From: Lewinellaceae bacterium
GTDB taxonomy: Bacteria > Bacteroidota > Bacteroidia > Chitinophagales > Saprospiraceae
Assembly: GCA_947476195.1 (NCBI GenBank)
Contig: CANJPT010000002.1
Location: 39,837 to 103,836, forward strand
Length of the DNA stretch: 64,000 bases
Direction of reading: 5' to 3'
Under the pieces are notes generated by a model. The model was not told where the DNA came from, did not search any database, and saw nothing but the letters and a program-made list of their open reading frames with translations. Shown here piece after piece: positions 1 to 9,460 of the stretch; the first letter of the stretch is position 1, and the number at the start of each line of letters is the position of its first letter. Both the position numbers and the translations under genes were made by a program.

Positions 1-1534
1 CCTTTTCAAGGAATTCCTTTTGTTGGCTTTTGTATTTTGATGAATTCGCCATGATAAAGTATGTCTTGCCCCGATCTTTAAAGAGCTCGGGATTGCCGGG
101 ATCCATTTCTATGCCACGATTATAGTCCTTCAATGCACCCTCATAGTCCCCACGCGTAGTAAGGAGGTATTTCCCCCGATTCCAATATGGGAGTACACTG
201 CGCTCTTTGTCACCTTCCTGAAGGTTCATGACATAGGTCCAAAGGGTTTCCCCATCTTTCCAAATGGCTGATTGAAGGATGGTCCAGAGCCCAAAGACCA
301 AGGTTAGTGCTCCAAGTACGGCGTAGACTTTTTTTGTTGCGTTTTCCTTTGTTGAAAAAATATCCAGGTAATCGGCTGCAATCACAAACAGACCAAAATA
401 GGCCACATAAGTAAAACGATCGGCCATAAAGCCCTGTCCGGCGGCAAATATCTGGAGCACAAACATTACGTTGACCGTAAAGAACAAGAGGCCAAAAACC
501 CAGGTTCGATATCCTTTTAACCAGGCCATTACAATCCCTGCCGCCACCAATGCAATCCCAGCCGGTGCAGCATACACCATCCACGACAATTGTTTTGGAT
601 AGGGATACAAAGGTGACATCGGATAAGGAACAAGGAATTTATACAGGTAGATAAGGTATGAATACGCCCCGATACACATCCGGTCGAGCAGGCTGAAATT
701 CGTGAGCGTATCGTTGGTTGAGCCCTGCAATTGGAGCGTGTATAGGTTGATAAGGCCAAACGCCAGCGAGATCAACCAAAAAGGAGCTTTTTCCCAGATA
801 AGTTTGAAATTTACTGGCCTGCGAAACCAAAAATCCAACGCGAGCATCGAAAGCGGGAGTGCAACAGCCTGCACTTTAGAGAAACAGGAAAGCAGTGCTA
901 ATAATACCATGATCCAGTAAGTTCGCTTCCGGCTCTCAGCAGTATTTGCCTGTTTCAGCCATTTCACATAGTACAACAGCGCCCAAAAAAAGAACATGGC
1001 AAACAGTACGTCCTTGCGCTCCGTAGCCCAGGCCACTGATTCCACGCGCATGGGATGTATGCCAAACAATAGCCCTCCAGTAAATACCCCCCACCGTCCA
1101 AAGCCCATGCTCCACAAGAGTCTCATCACGAAAAAAACGGTGAGCAAATGCATTAAAAGGTTGGTGAAGTGGGTGAGCGTGGGACTGAATTCACCTCCGT
1201 TCAGCGATTTCTCCACAGCGAAGGTGAGGATCGGCAATGGGTTATAGTTACCGATTACATTACCGGTTTTGGGGTCGAAAATATTGGGGATTGTGGTGGT
1301 CCATGGAATACCTTTCCCTACCAGTTGGAGATTCGGATTCTCTGTGATGTTTGCCGTATCATCCCAGTTCACAAAATCATGGCTGAGCGTAGGGAGATAG
1401 CAAGCGGCTGTGATGGCAAGCACGAAGAGGCCAAGTTGTAGCCAATTGCCTTCGCTGCCATTTTTTTTAAAGGGTGAAGCAGAGGACTTGGACTGCGTCC
1501 TTTGAGTCGATACGGAAACGGGCGTTTTAGCCAT
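1..1534 (-). CDS. TMTC-like polytopic membrane protein with TPR repeats (3' end outside window)
   Basis: The reading frame is open from an ATG at 1534 to the window edge, so the C-terminus is missing. After a short basic N-terminus come about ten hydrophobic segments. An early luminal-type loop contains NWDD and NPNLQ. The run HPMRVESVAWATERKDVL matches the signature seen in TMTC/O-mannosyltransferase-like bacterial TPR proteins. After the membrane region the chain enters TPR-like helices (YWNRGKYLLTTRGDYEGAL, then DYNRGIEMDPGNPELF). By family knowledge such proteins are inner-membrane proteins, possibly glycosyltransferases, but the substrate cannot be read here. It is a monocistronic minus-strand gene at the edge. 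I am confident of the family and not of the function. Confidence 0.8.
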   Translation of the reverse strand, partial: MAKTPVSVSTQRTQSKSSASPFKKNGSEGNWLQLGLFVLAITAACYLPTLSHDFVNWDDTANITENPNLQLVGKGIPWTTTIPNIFDPKTGNVIGNYNPLPILTFAVEKSLNGGEFSPTLTHFTNLLMHLLTVFFVMRLLWSMGFGRWGVFTGGLLFGIHPMRVESVAWATERKDVLFAMFFFWALLYYVKWLKQANTAESRKRTYWIMVLLALLSCFSKVQAVALPLSMLALDFWFRRPVNFKLIWEKAPFWLISLAFGLINLYTLQLQGSTNDTLTNFSLLDRMCIGAYSYLIYLYKFLVPYPMSPLYPYPKQLSWMVYAAPAGIALVAAGIVMAWLKGYRTWVFGLLFFTVNVMFVLQIFAAGQGFMADRFTYVAYFGLFVIAADYLDIFSTKENATKKVYAVLGALTLVFGLWTILQSAIWKDGETLWTYVMNLQEGDKERSVLPYWNRGKYLLTTRGDYEGALKDYNRGIEMDPGNPELFKDRGKTYFIMANSSKYKSQQKEFLEK

Positions 1535-1686
1535 TTTGTCTTGAGTAGTAAAAGCTTGACAACAGATTTGGGGATTCACCACAAAGGACAATAAGTTTCA
1601 TCAAGTTTTTTCAAAAATACCCTTGTGCCCTATTGTGTGAAATGGTGCGCAAAAGTAGAAAATTCAAACATTAGACTTGTTGTAGT

Positions 1687-1716
1687 ATAAGCGCTTATTC
1701 AGGAATTGCTTTGGGG
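1687..1716. repeat. Fragment of the 174-bp dispersed repeat (terminal end only)
   Basis: About 25 bp resemble the end of the larger repeat family found at 28976, 31322 and 34856 (AAGCGCTTATTCAGGAATTG here against AAGCGCTTGTTCGGGAATTG). It ends a few bases from the stop codon of the next minus-strand gene. No second end is visible nearby, so it is a solo end or a chance match. Confidence 0.4.
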
Positions 1717-1722
1717 GTTACG

Positions 1723-3438
1723 TTAATTACCCCTCCCACTATTTTTCCCTTTCTGTGCCGGCGCATTTACTTTGTTAGGTGGCTTGACCTCTCGTTTAGG
1801 AGCAGGTGCCGGATTGCTGGGCCGTGTTTGTTGCGGCTGCCTTGGTACTGGTCTGCTCTCCTCCCATTTCTGACGGTGGTAGTCTTTTGCTTCGTCGGGC
1901 AGCGACCAGGGTTCTTTGGTGTGTATACGCTGGGCGGGGTTATCCGTTTTTGTACGTTCCCGACTCGGAGGCATGGGAGCTGGGGTCGGCTCTATGCGTG
2001 GCGGGCGTTCTGTGCTAGGGGTGGGAGCAGGTTCTGGCTTGGCAGGCGCTTTGGGTGGCGCCCAATCGGACCTTTTTTCTTGATTAATCTCGTTTTCACG
2101 CTTTATTTCCGTTTTAGCTGCCTCCCGGGAACGCTGTAAATCAGGATATTTTCGCATATTTTTGTCGAGGTACTCTTCCTGGCTAACCGGTGTCTTTGGG
2201 TTTTTGGCATTGTAAGTCTGTCTCCCCGTTTCAAACTGGCCATATTCTTTGAGCCTTTCTGGCAATCGGGTTTTGTCTGACAGAAAGTCGTCCGAAATAA
2301 CAGCACGGTTGCGATCATGCCAATCCCGTACCCCCATGGTAATCGTAGTTCCTGAGTGCCGATGACCATCATAGTGGTTTACAAAATGAGTGGATAAGTG
2401 GTTGTAGTGCTCATGGTGGTATGGACGGTCGAAATACCAGTGCATAAAATAGTACGAAGGGAAATACACAACCACCATGCCATGCGGTTGAAAATACCCC
2501 CCACAGTCCCACCACCAAGGATAGGGTCGCCAGCGCGGATAGGAATCCCACCAAGGATACCCGTACCAGTATGGATATGGGTTGTAGTAGTGATGCAAAA
2601 CGATTGGATCGTCCTGATCGTAATATTCACCATTATAATATAGGTCATCGCCAGAATATTCGTCTGTCTTGTAGCCGTTCTCTGTGGCGTATTCTTTGGC
2701 AGCGGATTGCAGCTCGGCTTTGGCATCCGGGTCGTTTTCGAGGCTGGTTTTCCAATTTTCAAGTTCTTCGGCTTGGGAGCGGGCAACAGCCAGATTGAGC
2801 GAATCCATTTTTTGGATGACCCAGGCCGGATTGTCACGATAGGTTTCGCCGACTAAAATTGAAAATCTCAAATCCTCATTGAGCAAGTCAATAACCTCTG
2901 GCAACCCCAAGAGATGCTCAAAAGCTTGTTGAGCCGGGGCCGAATATCCAGCGATTAAGCGATCAAAGGCCCGGCGGGTAGTCTGATTCAAATCATTGAT
3001 CTGCACGAACGTAGGCATCTGCCAGGTAACCACACCGTAGGCATCTTCGCGTTTGCTGTCGGGCAATACCTCGAGTGCTTTTCGGAGTGCATCGGGCTTG
3101 TTTTTTTGCTGCACCAAAACGGCCGTCAGTCCCGGGTAGCGGCTTAAGTCATAAAATACCTCCTGGGTACTGCGCGGAAAATCCTCCAGGAGGGTGCGGA
3201 AGGCAGCGCTGGTTTTTTCGCGCATATCCTGCATTTTGATGAACACTTCCGGATACTTCGTGGCTTCCAGAATGGCCAATCGGGTTTCTGAAGGATACAA
3301 AATAAGTGCGTCAACGGATTTTTTATTCTCGTCTGCCAGATCCTTCAGCAGGGCAACATCGGTTTGTGCAAGAACGGTATATTGGTTAACTACCAATAAA
3401 AGCGTACCCACAAACCATAATTTAGGAATGAATTGCAT
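1723..3438 (-). CDS. Secreted protein of unknown function, aromatic/His-rich centre and Pro-rich C-terminus
   Basis: Not recognised with certainty. Residues 1-24 form a signal peptide ending in VLAQ. Residues about 25-260 are helical with repeated units of the type YPSETRLAILEATKYPEV, faintly recalling the DUF3300 pattern (ALYPD..LAQVL.ASTYP). Residues about 265-360 are extremely rich in Tyr, Trp, His and Pro (NPYPYWYGYPWW, HHEHYNHLSTH), a composition that could bind metal or wall polymers. The last about 150 residues are basic and proline-rich (PKAPAKPEPAPTPS), typical of an unstructured surface tail. The 571-aa length and signal peptide indicate a periplasmic or surface protein. It is single, with no operon partner. 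Confidence 0.7.
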   Translation of the reverse strand: MQFIPKLWFVGTLLLVVNQYTVLAQTDVALLKDLADENKKSVDALILYPSETRLAILEATKYPEVFIKMQDMREKTSAAFRTLLEDFPRSTQEVFYDLSRYPGLTAVLVQQKNKPDALRKALEVLPDSKREDAYGVVTWQMPTFVQINDLNQTTRRAFDRLIAGYSAPAQQAFEHLLGLPEVIDLLNEDLRFSILVGETYRDNPAWVIQKMDSLNLAVARSQAEELENWKTSLENDPDAKAELQSAAKEYATENGYKTDEYSGDDLYYNGEYYDQDDPIVLHHYYNPYPYWYGYPWWDSYPRWRPYPWWWDCGGYFQPHGMVVVYFPSYYFMHWYFDRPYHHEHYNHLSTHFVNHYDGHRHSGTTITMGVRDWHDRNRAVISDDFLSDKTRLPERLKEYGQFETGRQTYNAKNPKTPVSQEEYLDKNMRKYPDLQRSREAAKTEIKRENEINQEKRSDWAPPKAPAKPEPAPTPSTERPPRIEPTPAPMPPSRERTKTDNPAQRIHTKEPWSLPDEAKDYHRQKWEESRPVPRQPQQTRPSNPAPAPKREVKPPNKVNAPAQKGKNSGRGN

Positions 3439-3671
3439 AACTTGATATTATAATTTGGTTACAAAATTGGGGGCGATTATGGAGGAATGCGGCAATACAG
3501 ATCATTATGGAACATGATTTTAGGAGCCACCGCATAAAAGATAAGCCCAAATCGAAGCTTTTGGACTTGATTTAACTCAAAAGACACGGCGTAGCAAAAA
3601 TCTCCATTCGATGGTTTGAATATATAAAGACAGCTTGACTACATTTGGGGACTGACTAAATCAAACTATAA

Positions 3672-4601
3672 ATGCAACACACGCTCTCCATCGGTGCAGA
3701 CATCGGCGGCACCCACATCACCTGTGCGGCGGTAAAAATCCATGAAGGCAAACTTCTAACGGAAACCCTATCAAGGGCTACCTATAATCACGAATCATCG
3801 GCAGAGACCATTCTCCAAAGTTGGGCGAAGGCCTTGAACAACACGCTTTCCAAAATAGACGAATCACAACTGGCTGGTATCGGCTTTGCCATTCCAGGGC
3901 CTTTCGATTATCAAAACGGTATTTCGGAGATGGAACACAAGTTCAAAAACCTGTTTGGACTTCATATTCCAAGTGCCTTAAAACCCTTGCTGGACACTCA
4001 AAAAGACTTACCCATGCGGTTCTTGAACGATGCTTCCTCCTTTGCAGTCGGGGAATCCTGGTTGGGCGAAGGGCAGGGGTTTCAAAAAGTGGTGGTCATA
4101 ACCCTGGGAACTGGTTTTGGCTCAGCATTCATTGAAGATGGCGTGCCTGTTGTATACGGGGAAGAGGTGCCCAAGGAAGGTTGTCTCTGGCATTTACCCT
4201 TTAAAGACAGCATTGCAGACGACTATTTTTCGACCCGCTGGTTTATAGGCGAGTACCTCAAACAAACTGGTTTTTCCATTTTAGGGGTGAAGGATCTGAT
4301 GGATAAACCAAGCACTGATGCCGTAGCCCGGGATCTCTTTTTACAGTTTGGCCAAAATCTGGCCGATTGTCTGGCAGCTCCGCTCCAAAAATTTGGTGCA
4401 TCAGTTTTGATCATTGGGGGCAATATCGCGCATGCATTGCCGCTGTTTGGCGATAAATTCAGCGAAGGTTTGGCCAAAGCAGGTGTTTCTTTGAACGTTG
4501 TGGTTTCCAGACACAGCGAACACGCTGCGCTGATCGGTAGCGCCCGGCTGCTCGATGATGCCTTTTGGGGAAAAGTATCCGCGCAATTGCCCAACATTTA
4601 G
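3672..4601 (+). CDS. ROK-family sugar kinase-like protein
   Basis: Belongs to the ROK branch of ASKHA ATPases (glucokinase, N-acetylhexosamine kinases), which phosphorylate sugars in the cytosol. Visible landmarks are the phosphate-1 loop DIGGTH (residues 10-15), GFAIPGPFD (71-79), the catalytic pair ND (119-120) and LGTGFG (145-150). The zinc-binding CxCGxxGC motif of typical ROK kinases is absent; only C171 lies in that region (PKEGCLWHL). At 309 aa the length is normal. It is transcribed alone between two minus-strand genes. The substrate is unknown. The missing zinc site makes a plain glucokinase assignment unsafe. Confidence 0.85.
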   Translation: MQHTLSIGADIGGTHITCAAVKIHEGKLLTETLSRATYNHESSAETILQSWAKALNNTLSKIDESQLAGIGFAIPGPFDYQNGISEMEHKFKNLFGLHIPSALKPLLDTQKDLPMRFLNDASSFAVGESWLGEGQGFQKVVVITLGTGFGSAFIEDGVPVVYGEEVPKEGCLWHLPFKDSIADDYFSTRWFIGEYLKQTGFSILGVKDLMDKPSTDAVARDLFLQFGQNLADCLAAPLQKFGASVLIIGGNIAHALPLFGDKFSEGLAKAGVSLNVVVSRHSEHAALIGSARLLDDAFWGKVSAQLPNI

Positions 4602-4842
4602 CGCGCATTGCCAGGCTCGCTGTTGTCCAGATAGTATAACATAAACTCGTCAATGGTTTTATCTGGCCTATTCAGCTCCATTTCTATCTGGAATCTACTG
4701 CGTTGATATTCAAAGTAATTTTATTGGGTTGACAAAAATCATTATATGGCCTAATAGTAGTCATTCTTCAATAAAGCAGCATACCGAAATTTTATCCCTG
4801 ACAAACACTTTATAGCTAAAATTAAAAAATAGGTTTGTGACT

Positions 4843-5805
4843 TTAAATTTGTGCCTGAGAAGGCCTTTTCCACAAGGTCCATTCAAACAGCAGGTAAAAA
4901 ACAATTAATCCAGGCCACCAATCTTCCCGAAAAGCCAAAATGACGGCCAAATGCCACAGAATAAAACTACGGACCGTGGCGGCTATTGACACGGAAGCAT
5001 TGGCTTCTGTTTTTTCACTGGTAATATGAGCGTAGATCTGTCCCGCTACGGCAATAACCGTCGCCAGGCCCCAAACCACTTTTGACCAGCCATCGGAAAA
5101 GGTAAGGGCTGCCCCCCACCCTGCACTCAACAAAACCAACAGATCTCCGACCCAAACGGTTGGATTCCAGCCAAACACCACCGGAAAGGTGTTGTATCCG
5201 GTTGCCCGATCAGCACTAATGTCCTTCAAATACCCCATCAGGACGAAGTTGGTATAGGTAAAAAAACTGAGTGCCATGACCGGGACAATATCTTTGAGGT
5301 GTTCCGGAAGCCCCGTTCGATCCATGGAAACGTACCCGATCAGGGGCAGCAACGCCACGATCCAGGCATTGTAAAACGGTCCGGCAAACCAGTAGCGTCG
5401 TTTAAAAAAGGTATAAGTTGCCAACCCAAGAATGGACAGCGCTCCAGCGAAGGCATTCCATGGATTCAGGAATACGAGTACGCCCACACCAGCCACCAAT
5501 CCAATCAAACTCACCGTGCCGATCGCTTTCGTAGAAACAATGCCTTGCGACAATGGACGATAAGGTGCTGAGAGCCGATCTGTATCAACCTGAAAACAAT
5601 CTGTCAACGCCTGGCCGAAACCATAACTGAGGAAAAGGGGTAAAAACCCTAAAAAAAGCAAGTTCGGCGGAAGCGGTTCTACCGGAGCGGCTGCAATACC
5701 TGCAAGGCCTGCCGCGCCAGACACAAAGAGCAGGTATGGCCGCATATGAATCAAATAAGCCTTCCAGAATCGCGCGGAATAAACGGGATAAGGAGCATTT
5801 GTCAT
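4843..5805 (-). CDS. UbiA-family membrane prenyltransferase
   Basis: Integral membrane prenyltransferase of about nine hydrophobic segments, 320 aa. The first Asp-rich motif is TDCFQVDTD (68-76) followed by YRPLSQG. The second is YLKDISADRATGYNTFP, with the usual D-x3-D then GY.T.P. These two motifs bind the Mg-diphosphate of a polyprenyl donor. The acceptor cannot be read; the second motif resembles lycopene-elongase and geranylgeranylglycerol-phosphate transferase relatives as much as quinone-pathway UbiA. It is the last gene of a minus-strand run (ThiL-like, alpha-oxoamine synthase, lipid kinase, UbiA), 40 bp after the kinase. A membrane-lipid or pigment role is likely. Confidence 0.8.
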   Translation of the reverse strand: MTNAPYPVYSARFWKAYLIHMRPYLLFVSGAAGLAGIAAAPVEPLPPNLLFLGFLPLFLSYGFGQALTDCFQVDTDRLSAPYRPLSQGIVSTKAIGTVSLIGLVAGVGVLVFLNPWNAFAGALSILGLATYTFFKRRYWFAGPFYNAWIVALLPLIGYVSMDRTGLPEHLKDIVPVMALSFFTYTNFVLMGYLKDISADRATGYNTFPVVFGWNPTVWVGDLLVLLSAGWGAALTFSDGWSKVVWGLATVIAVAGQIYAHITSEKTEANASVSIAATVRSFILWHLAVILAFREDWWPGLIVFYLLFEWTLWKRPSQAQI

Positions 5806-5845
5806 GATCAGAACGATTTAGATTAATTAATATATGGCAGCTTTT

Positions 5846-6808
5846 TTATAGTCCCAGGAGGGTGATCGCTTGGGGGATCACAGAAAACCGAACTTCTGTG
5901 GTTTGAAAAACCTCGCCGTCCATTTCCAGGGCTACCAGTGTTTGCATTTGCACCGACAGCTCTTTTTTTGCAATACTGAGCGTCTTAGGACGCCCTCGGA
6001 AATGCCCTTTTGCGAGGCCGGCTAACACACCGAGCAATTCAGTTTTTTTCATATCCAGACAGGCATTCAGCCCAAAAAATCCATCGTCCCGCTGCACCGG
6101 ATCGTCAAAATGAAAACTACCTGATACGTACGGACTTTTCAAAACTGCCAGATTGGAAAGTTTGGTTTCCAATACTTCCCGTTCAAAAGCCAGTATTGCC
6201 TGAAAATTTTTAAACCTCATAATGGTTCTTAACGCTGCGTAAACAATGGCTAAATCAGTCCAGCGGTCTTTCGTAAATTGAACAAACCAATCTCCGTGAT
6301 TGAAAAACCAATTGGCTTCTGCGGTAACGCCCAGACTGGCATTGGCGATAAAATATTGAACTTTCCATTCACCGGATGTGTCGCGAAATTCAGCCTTTCC
6401 CACATCCACCAAACTTGCAGTCTGAGTCTCCAAACGGGTAGGCAAACCCTGCAAAAAATGCTGTTTTGGTTTGATAAAATCATTGCTGGAACCCAATCCT
6501 ATACCCCCCAGGATCAACTGTCGCGCATCTTCTCCTGTTTCCCGCAGGAGCAGGTTGAGCAAGAAATTGGCACTCCCGTCTCCTCCTGCAGATACAAAAC
6601 CTTGCACCCCTTCCTGAAGCAGCGCCTTCAATATCGGCTTCAGATCGGTGGGCGGATGAAAGCTTATGACGCGCGTGCCCGGAGGCAAGCGCAAGGCCAC
6701 TTCAGCAGCAATGCTTTCCCATCTCCGGGCAGCCCGACCATTATTGGCGTCGAGATTGACCAGTACGGCATATTTTGTGGGCATCGCAGGCTTTCTATTT
6801 TTTGACAA
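5846..6808 (-). CDS. Diacylglycerol/sphingoid-type lipid kinase (DAGK catalytic family)
   Basis: Cytosolic lipid kinase fold of about 320 aa. Residues AGGDGS (74-79) form the nucleotide-binding glycine motif (usually GGDGT), and GLGSSNDF (104-111) matches the usual GTGNDF. The family phosphorylates diacylglycerol, sphingosine or related lipids. The ATG at 6808 overlaps the upstream alpha-oxoamine synthase gene by 14 bp. A second ATG at 6784 (MPTKYAVLVNLD) begins just before the first strand and may be the true start. Being coupled to a serine-palmitoyltransferase-like gene favours a long-chain-base substrate, but this is inference. Confidence 0.85.
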   Translation of the reverse strand: MSKNRKPAMPTKYAVLVNLDANNGRAARRWESIAAEVALRLPPGTRVISFHPPTDLKPILKALLQEGVQGFVSAGGDGSANFLLNLLLRETGEDARQLILGGIGLGSSNDFIKPKQHFLQGLPTRLETQTASLVDVGKAEFRDTSGEWKVQYFIANASLGVTAEANWFFNHGDWFVQFTKDRWTDLAIVYAALRTIMRFKNFQAILAFEREVLETKLSNLAVLKSPYVSGSFHFDDPVQRDDGFFGLNACLDMKKTELLGVLAGLAKGHFRGRPKTLSIAKKELSVQMQTLVALEMDGEVFQTTEVRFSVIPQAITLLGL

Positions 6809-8099
6809 TGGGTGAATCCCAGGCTAAGCGGAGCACTTCGGCCAGTTTATCAATATCGGCACGTGTATGTTCTACCGTAATGCTGATCCTGAATCTTTCT
6901 TCACCCTCCGGAACCGCAGGATATTCGATCGAATTGAGGAAAATGCCCTGCTCGTGAATGAATTGATTGGCCTTACGCACATCCATCCAGTCAGGTACTT
7001 TCAATGCGATAATGGCCGCTTCCGGTTTTGAGATCACCCCAAAAGGTTGGAGTTTTTTGATCGCATAACGGGCATTGTCCAGCAATACATCCCGGAGTGC
7101 CGGCTCCCTTTCAATAACATCAATTCCAGCCAATACCGCCGCAAGGGTTACCGGCGTAAGTGCTGCTGAAAACATATATGAACGAGCAAAAAAGCGCATA
7201 TAATCAATCAGCTCCTTGGGCCCGGCCAGGAAACCTCCGGTCATGGCAAATGACTTGCTGAAGGTTCCCATGGATAGATCGATCTGTTTTTCCACGCCAA
7301 AATGCTCCGCCGTGCCACTTCCGGATTTACCTAAAACGCCCGTACCATGTGCGTCATCAAGCAATATGAACCCGCCATATTTTTTTACCAACGGGACTAT
7401 TTTGTCCAGCGGGGCCAAATCACCATCCATAGAGTAGACGCCTTCAACCGCTACAAAAAGGGTGTCTTTGGTGGTTTTGGAAAGTTGGGCCAGTTTTGCT
7501 TCCAAATCTACCAGATCATTATGGGCAAATTTAGTAGCGGGTACCTGCGTCATCCGCATCCCATCAAACAAGGAGGCATGGCTTAACTCGTCGTACAAAA
7601 TATGGTCGTTTTCTTGTGCCAGAGCAACCAACATACCCAGGTTAGCTCCATAGCCGCTGGAAAAAATCATAGCGGCCTCCTGATGTTTCAGTCGGGCAAG
7701 CCTTTCCTCCAGTTCGCTCATCAAGCTGGTATATCCATTGAGCAAAGGTGGACCTGCCAGACCTGCGCCATATTTATCCATGGCCTCGGTCACCTTTTTT
7801 TTCATATACGGGCTATTGGCCATGCCCAAATAATTATTGGATGCAAACATGATCATTTTGCGGTTTTCGGCTGTGTTTGCATCCCAGATCGTTACTTCGC
7901 GGCTTTGTGGCGTTAGTACTTTTCGGCAGTAAGTGTAAATGTGCTGCCCTTTCAAATAGTTGATAAACTTTGAAAAGAGCGGGATATATTCCCTGTTCTT
8001 TAAAGACTTATTCGCAGTAAGAAAGGTATGCAGATTGGGGGTCTCCTCTACTGTATTGGAGGTAGCGGTTGTTACCCGTTTTGGATCTGTATTTGCCAT
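6795..8099 (-). CDS. Alpha-oxoamine synthase, serine palmitoyltransferase-like
   Basis: PLP enzyme of fold type I that condenses an amino acid with an acyl-CoA and releases CO2. Features seen are SSGYGANLGM (147-156), the cofactor-stacking H174 (DELSHASLFDG), DDAHGTG (248-254) and the Schiff-base lysine K282 in TFSKSFAMTGGF. It has 434 aa with an N-terminal extension of about 45 residues compared with Kbl/BioF. In Bacteroidota this form is often the serine palmitoyltransferase that starts sphingolipid synthesis. BioF or glycine C-acetyltransferase activity cannot be ruled out by eye. The adjacent lipid kinase supports the sphingolipid reading. It overlaps the preceding gene by 28 bp, so translation is coupled. 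Confidence 0.85.
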   Translation of the reverse strand: MANTDPKRVTTATSNTVEETPNLHTFLTANKSLKNREYIPLFSKFINYLKGQHIYTYCRKVLTPQSREVTIWDANTAENRKMIMFASNNYLGMANSPYMKKKVTEAMDKYGAGLAGPPLLNGYTSLMSELEERLARLKHQEAAMIFSSGYGANLGMLVALAQENDHILYDELSHASLFDGMRMTQVPATKFAHNDLVDLEAKLAQLSKTTKDTLFVAVEGVYSMDGDLAPLDKIVPLVKKYGGFILLDDAHGTGVLGKSGSGTAEHFGVEKQIDLSMGTFSKSFAMTGGFLAGPKELIDYMRFFARSYMFSAALTPVTLAAVLAGIDVIEREPALRDVLLDNARYAIKKLQPFGVISKPEAAIIALKVPDWMDVRKANQFIHEQGIFLNSIEYPAVPEGEERFRISITVEHTRADIDKLAEVLRLAWDSPIVKK

Positions 8100-9124
8100 G
8101 ATGCTTCTAAATTTAAAAGTTGAGCAAGAAATGTTTGCGGATCTCCGCCGGATTCGACGTAGGTATTTGCAATTTTAATAGGGTCGATCGGTATATATCC
8201 CCCCTTTGAAACACGGATGGTACAGCCTTTGGCCGCTGTACAAATCCCGATACGAAGTGGCTTCCAATTCAATTTTTGGGCTTCTTCTAAAAAGTGCTTT
8301 TCTTTTGCAGGAGCAATGGTAAAAAGCAATTCAAACTCTCCATGCGGCCCTGCCAGAAAGATCCAGGCAGGTATTTGCTTCGCCTGACAGATCGCCAATG
8401 CTGCTGCATGTGTCATCGTTGACAACGGAATATCTATTTGAAATCCTATTGAATTCACCTCCAGCAGATTGGTCATTCCGTGAAAAAAGCCATCGCTGGT
8501 ATCAATGCATGCGGTTCCTAAATGGCGGATCAACGCACCTTCTTTTAACCGTGGAATGGGTTGATAAGGAACCTGCTGAGTACCTCCGGCCAATAAAACG
8601 CTAAAAGCATAAGCACTGCCCAGGCCCATCGGGCCGGTACTATACAGCACATCGCCGGCATTTGCCCCTTTTCTGGCAATGACAGGTTCGCCGGCAGGGA
8701 TCAGGCCGATCGCAGTCCCCCCCATCTGCCACTCTTTTGAATCGTTGGTATCGCCGCCCAATACAAAGACGCCGGTTGCTGCACAGGCCGCTGCGATCCC
8801 TCCCTGAACAGCTTGCAGTTTTTCAGCTGGAAAATCAGGCGGCAGACTTTCCGATAAAAGCAGCCCTAAAGGCCGGGCGCCAACCGCTGCTAAATCGCTG
8901 AGATTGACCACCACAGTCATCCAACCAATATGTGCCGGATCGCTATATAATCCTGAAGCAATTTCTTCAGCAATACAGTCGGTTGTAACAGCCAATACAC
9001 TTCCATCCGGCAAACGCAGCAATTCGGCATCACTTTCCAGCAACTGATTGATTTGCTGTGGTGAGCGGCGAAACTGGCTGCTGAGTTGTTGGAGAAAAGC
9101 GTTTTCGAGGAGTTCAAACTTCAT
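8072..9124 (-). CDS. ThiL-like AIR-synthase-family kinase
   Basis: Member of the PurM/AIR-synthase superfamily most like thiamine-monophosphate kinase. Visible motifs are VTTDCIAEEI near residue 46, NLSDLAAVGARPLGLLLS (ThiL has NLSDLAAMGA), GGDTND and DTSDGFFHGM. These bind Mg-ATP in ThiL. The 350-aa length is close to ThiL. It is the first gene of a four-gene minus-strand operon with lipid-synthesis genes and no thiamine genes, which is odd for ThiL. A related kinase acting in the same lipid pathway is possible. About 210 bp of non-coding sequence plus a MITE separate it from mgtA. Confidence 0.75.
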   Translation of the reverse strand: MKFELLENAFLQQLSSQFRRSPQQINQLLESDAELLRLPDGSVLAVTTDCIAEEIASGLYSDPAHIGWMTVVVNLSDLAAVGARPLGLLLSESLPPDFPAEKLQAVQGGIAAACAATGVFVLGGDTNDSKEWQMGGTAIGLIPAGEPVIARKGANAGDVLYSTGPMGLGSAYAFSVLLAGGTQQVPYQPIPRLKEGALIRHLGTACIDTSDGFFHGMTNLLEVNSIGFQIDIPLSTMTHAAALAICQAKQIPAWIFLAGPHGEFELLFTIAPAKEKHFLEEAQKLNWKPLRIGICTAAKGCTIRVSKGGYIPIDPIKIANTYVESGGDPQTFLAQLLNLEASWQIQIQNG

Positions 9125-9333
9125 AATCGATCCGTTTTATGGTCAAAATAACCTGACCTTAGGGTACGAAAGTGGGCACATTATGCTCCCTTAAGCCATG
9201 ATTCGGATCATTAGAAACCATGATTTTAATTAAATTGTCAGCCATGCCCATTACAAGAGCGATAATCTCAACGGGGAGGCAATACGGATCTGGCTATACT
9301 CGCTACAATGGTGGGGTTTAGTGTGATGATGAT

Positions 9334-9424
9334 CACACTACTGGACATTTTCTAAAATCAAGACTTATAAGGTTTTTGGAAACCTTATAGGACAGGGGGC
9401 AAAACAACGATGTCCAGTAGTGTG
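9334..9424. repeat. 91-bp MITE, copy 1, with 9-bp target duplication GATGATGAT
   Basis: Non-coding element of 91 bp with terminal inverted repeats (left CACACTACTGGACATTTT, right ending TGTCCAGTAGTGTG) and an internal second palindrome around a TAAGG/CCTTA arm. It is flanked by the direct repeat GATGATGAT at 9325-9333 and 9425-9433, the footprint of transposition. Two further copies of identical length lie at 14062 and 35035. It sits 36 bp from the mgtA stop codon, in the gap between mgtA and the ThiL-like gene. It carries no transposase, so it must have been mobilised in trans. Confidence 0.85.
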
Positions 9425-9460
9425 GATGATGATACTTTTCGTTGGCGTAGTAATATCTGC

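Noticed and set aside
9321..9338. Perfect CRP-like palindrome TGTGAT-GATG-ATCACA
   Set aside because: The left half is the target duplication of MITE copy 1 and the right half is the end of the element, so the palindrome was created by the insertion. It is not likely to be a selected operator.
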